Shown one piece after another: positions 12,526-15,473 of a DNA stretch of 15,473 nt; within the stretch, counting starts at the first letter, position 1; every line of letters starts with the position of its first letter. This DNA is from Paracoccaceae bacterium (GTDB lineage Bacteria > Pseudomonadota > Alphaproteobacteria > Rhodobacterales > Rhodobacteraceae). The position numbers and the translations under genes were made by a program. The notes under the pieces were generated by a model. It saw only the letters and a list, made by a program, of their open reading frames with translations, was not told the DNA's origin and did not search any database. The stretch covers positions 1-15,473 of the forward strand of contig SKNG01000449.1 in the NCBI GenBank assembly GCA_007120685.1, read 5' to 3'.

Positions 12526-15473
12526 ATGGCCATGGACAAGAGTTTCGATGCCGCCAGCGCCGAGGCGCGGCTGATCTCGGCATGGGAAGGCGCCGGCGTT
12601 TTCCGTGCCGGAGCCAATGCGAGGCCCGGCGCCGAGCCCTATTGCATCATGATCCCGCCGCCCAATGTGACCGGCAGCCTGCATATGGGGCATGCCTTCA
12701 ACAACACGCTGCAGGACATCCTGATCCGCTGGAAGCGGATGCAGGGGTTCGACGTGCTCTGGCAACCCGGCACCGACCATGCCGGTATCGCCACGCAAAT
12801 GGTGACCGAGCGCGAAATGGCCGCGAATGGCGAGCCCACCCGCGCCGAGATGGGGCGCGAGCGGTTTCTGGAGCGCGTCTGGCAGCAGAAGGTGAAATCC
12901 CGCGGCACGATCATCGGGCAGTTGCAGCGGCTGGGCGCGTCCTGCGACTGGTCGCGCGAGGCTTTCACCATGTCGGGCGCCCCGGGCGCGCCGGAAGGTG
13001 AGGAGGGCAATTTCCACGATGCCGTCATCCGGGTCTTCGTGGACATGTATCACAAGGGCCTGATCTATCGCGGCAAGCGGCTGGTCAACTGGGACCCGCA
13101 TTTCGAGACCGCGATTTCCGACCTGGAGGTCGAGAATACCGAGGTCGACGGGCATATGTGGCATTTCAAGTATCCGCTCGCCGGGGGCGAGCAGTATGAG
13201 TATTTGGAGCAAGATGAAGAGGGGAATGTGATTTTCCGCGAGATGCGGGATTACATTTCCATCGCCACCACGCGGCCCGAGACGATGCTGGGCGACGGGG
13301 CGGTGGCCGTGCATCCGTCGGACGCGCGCTATGCGCCGATCGTGGGCAAGCTGTGCGAGATCCCGGTGGGGCCGAAGGAGCATCGGCGGCTGATCCCGAT
13401 CATCACGGATGAATATCCGGATCCGGCTTTCGGCTCCGGCGCGGTGAAGATTACCGGGGCGCATGATTTCAACGATTATGGCGTGGCGAAGCGGGCGGGG
13501 ATTCCCTGCTACCGGCTGATGGATACGAAGGGGCGGATGCGCGACGACGGCGCGGCCTATGCCGAGGTTGCCGAGGTTGCGGGCGCGGTGGCGCGGGGTG
13601 AGCGAACTCTCGGCGAGGCAGAGGCAGATGCGCTGAACCTGGTGCCGGATCATCTGCGCGGTCTGGACCGGTTCGAGGCGCGCAAGCGGGTGGTCGAGGA
13701 GATCACGGCCGAGGGGCTGGCGGTGATGACGCGCGCGGATGACGCACGGCTGGGCGGCAAGCTGGGGGCGGAGGATGATCCCGCCGCGCCGGTGCCACTG
13801 GTGGAGGCCAAGAAGATCATGCAGCCCTTTGGCGACCGCTCCAAGGTCGTCATCGAACCGATGCTGACCGATCAGTGGTTTGTGGACGCCGAAAAGGTGG
13901 TGGGGCCGGCGCTGGAGGCGGTGCGCTCTGGTGCCGTGAAGATCGTGCCCGAAAGCGGCGAGAAGACCTATTTCCACTGGCTGGAGAATATCGAGCCCTG
14001 GTGCATCTCGCGCCAGCTCTGGTGGGGGCATCAGATACCGGTTTGGTATGGGCCGGGGCTTGATGATCAAGGACTTCCTCTGAACTGGGATGAGCCGCAG
14101 GCTTTCTGTGCCGCGAGTTTTGCCGAAGCCGAAAAGCTTGCGCGAAGCTATTACGCGCCATGGATCAAAGGGCCGGTCGCCGCAGAAACTGTTAATTTCG
14201 TAGACGCTTCGGACATCCACGGCTCAAAAGACGTGGAGGCGAGAGACTGTCTTGGATTGTGGCGCGACCCCGACGTGCTCGACACCTGGTTCTCCTCCGG
14301 CCTCTGGCCCATCGGGACGCTGGGCTGGCCGGAGGATACGCCGGAATTGCGGGCATACTTCCCCACCAGCGTCCTCGTCACCGGGCAGGATATCCTGTTC
14401 TTCTGGGTCGCCCGGATGATGATGATGCAACTGGCGGTGGTGAACGAGGTCCCGTTCCGGCAGGTCTATCTGCACGGCCTCGTCCGCGACGCCAAGGGCA
14501 AGAAGATGTCGAAGTCCCTGGGCAATGTCATCGACCCCCTGGAGATCATCGACGATTACGGCGCCGATGCGTTGCGTTTCGCCAATGCCGCGATGGCCTC
14601 GCTTGGCGGCGTGCTGAAGCTCGATACCCAGCGCATCGCCGGCTATCGCAACTTCACCACGAAGCTGTGGAACGCCACGCGGTTCGCCGAGATGAACGGC
14701 GTCTTCGGCCCTGATGTGCCCGCCCCCGGCCCGCGCCCCCCCAAAGCCACGGCCACCGCCAACCGCTGGATCGTGGGCGAGACGGCGCGCACGCTGGCCA
14801 CGGTCAACGCCGCGCTGGAAGGCTACCGCTTCAACGACGCGGCGCTGGCGCTTTACCAGTTCGTCTGGGGCAAGGTCTGCGACTGGTATGTCGAATTCGC
14901 CAAGCCGCTGCTGGACGGCCCGGCAGCGGATGAGACGCGCGCGACGATGCGCTGGGTGCTGGATCAGTGCTATATCCTGTTGCATCCCATCATGCCCTTT
15001 GTCACCGAAGAACTCTGGGGCCTGACCGGGGACCGAGCGAAGATGCTGGTGCATGCGGACTGGCCGGAATACGGCACTGACCTCGCCGATGCGGCGGCGG
15101 ACCGGGAGATGGGCTGGGTGATCGGCCTGATCGAAGCGGTGCGCTCGGCCCGGGCGCAGATGCGGGTGCCGGTGGGGCTGCGGCTGCCGATGCTGCAGCT
15201 TGATGCCGACGAGGCGGCGCAGGGGGCCTATGCGCGCAATGCCATGCTGATCGAACGGCTGGCGCGGATCGACGGGCTGCATCCTGCACAGGCGCTGCCG
15301 AAGGGCGCGCTGAGCATCGCGGTGGAGGGGGCGAGTTTCGCGCTGCCGCTGGAAGGCGTGATCGATGTGGGGGCCGAGGCGGCACGGCTGGAAAAGGCGC
15401 GCGAGAAGCTGGGCCGCGAAATCGGCGGGCTGAAGGGCCGGCTGGACAATCCGCGCTTCATTGCCAATGCCGA
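12526..15473 (+). CDS. valS: valine--tRNA ligase (3' end beyond the window)
   Basis: Class I aminoacyl-tRNA synthetase that charges tRNA-Val and edits mischarged threonine. The frame is open from ATG 12526 to the edge: 982 codons without a stop. A second ATG at 12532 is an equally possible start. Motifs: PPPNVTGSLHMGHAF with the HIGH motif as HMGH (53-56), editing-domain ATTRPET (247-253) with GDGAVAVHP, DVLDTWFSS (583-591), KMSKS (660-664), an anticodon-binding domain (about 690-850; NFTTKLWNATRFAEMNG), and the start of the C-terminal coiled-coil tRNA arm (about 950-982). Judging by relatives, only some tens of residues are missing. Two stretches use unusually AT-rich codons: residues about 222-245 and about 506-575, the latter just before DVLDTWFSS. 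Both keep the reading frame and all key motifs are intact, so it should be functional. Confidence 0.97.
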   Translation, partial: MAMDKSFDAASAEARLISAWEGAGVFRAGANARPGAEPYCIMIPPPNVTGSLHMGHAFNNTLQDILIRWKRMQGFDVLWQPGTDHAGIATQMVTEREMAANGEPTRAEMGRERFLERVWQQKVKSRGTIIGQLQRLGASCDWSREAFTMSGAPGAPEGEEGNFHDAVIRVFVDMYHKGLIYRGKRLVNWDPHFETAISDLEVENTEVDGHMWHFKYPLAGGEQYEYLEQDEEGNVIFREMRDYISIATTRPETMLGDGAVAVHPSDARYAPIVGKLCEIPVGPKEHRRLIPIITDEYPDPAFGSGAVKITGAHDFNDYGVAKRAGIPCYRLMDTKGRMRDDGAAYAEVAEVAGAVARGERTLGEAEADALNLVPDHLRGLDRFEARKRVVEEITAEGLAVMTRADDARLGGKLGAEDDPAAPVPLVEAKKIMQPFGDRSKVVIEPMLTDQWFVDAEKVVGPALEAVRSGAVKIVPESGEKTYFHWLENIEPWCISRQLWWGHQIPVWYGPGLDDQGLPLNWDEPQAFCAASFAEAEKLARSYYAPWIKGPVAAETVNFVDASDIHGSKDVEARDCLGLWRDPDVLDTWFSSGLWPIGTLGWPEDTPELRAYFPTSVLVTGQDILFFWVARMMMMQLAVVNEVPFRQVYLHGLVRDAKGKKMSKSLGNVIDPLEIIDDYGADALRFANAAMASLGGVLKLDTQRIAGYRNFTTKLWNATRFAEMNGVFGPDVPAPGPRPPKATATANRWIVGETARTLATVNAALEGYRFNDAALALYQFVWGKVCDWYVEFAKPLLDGPAADETRATMRWVLDQCYILLHPIMPFVTEELWGLTGDRAKMLVHADWPEYGTDLADAAADREMGWVIGLIEAVRSARAQMRVPVGLRLPMLQLDADEAAQGAYARNAMLIERLARIDGLHPAQALPKGALSIAVEGASFALPLEGVIDVGAEAARLEKAREKLGREIGGLKGRLDNPRFIANA

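Noticed and set aside
12331..15282. Two long minus-strand frames opposite valS
   Set aside because: Shadows of valS, which reads through as one frame with HMGH, KMSKS and editing motifs.

Overview
The window is GC-rich, densely packed bacterial chromosome. The gene content and protein sequences point to an alphaproteobacterium of the Rhodobacterales (Rhodobacteraceae/Roseobacter type). The reasons are a two-subunit glycyl-tRNA synthetase with a small DUF6446-type gene between its subunits, RimO and ValS sequences of the Rhodobacterales kind, promoters ending in CTAAGA-like -10 boxes, and an intergenic hairpin repeat of a type I associate with this group. This assignment rests on recognition of families, not on a search.

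Layout. (1) 39-3698, minus strand: glyQ - DUF6446-like membrane protein - glyS, one tight operon with a promoter near 3771-3799. (2) 3942-5753, plus: an exported multidomain protein (SPOR-like, peptidoglycan-binding, trypsin-like). It keeps the serine motif GDSGGP but appears to lack the catalytic His and Asp. (3) 5821-7218, plus: rimO, with a promoter placed so close that the mRNA is probably leaderless. (4) 7325-10699: an accessory metabolic cassette. MBL-fold hydrolase, FAD aromatic-ring monooxygenase and DUF2783 protein are read leftward as one operon, and a MarR-family regulator is divergent across a 99-bp control region. (5) 10886-11335, minus: a small exported DsrE-like protein. (6) 11661-12431, plus: a two-TM DUF3592-like membrane protein. 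(7) 12526-15473, plus: valS, open at the right edge.

How the parts work together. Translation dominates: glyQS and valS charge tRNA-Gly and tRNA-Val, and rimO modifies ribosomal protein S12. The catabolic cassette is the main accessory module. It has the look of a regulator-controlled pathway that hydroxylates an unknown aromatic or cyclic compound, and its MBL partner has a strongly altered metal-binding motif. Three copies of a modular hairpin repeat lie between genes (7243-7308, 10801-10877, 11496-11567).

The items most worth a second look are the apparent pseudoprotease, the metal-motif-deviant MBL protein in the MarR/FAD/DUF2783 cassette, the hairpin repeat family, and low-GC in-frame segments inside glyS and valS. 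No tRNA, rRNA, CRISPR array, insertion sequence or integrase was seen.
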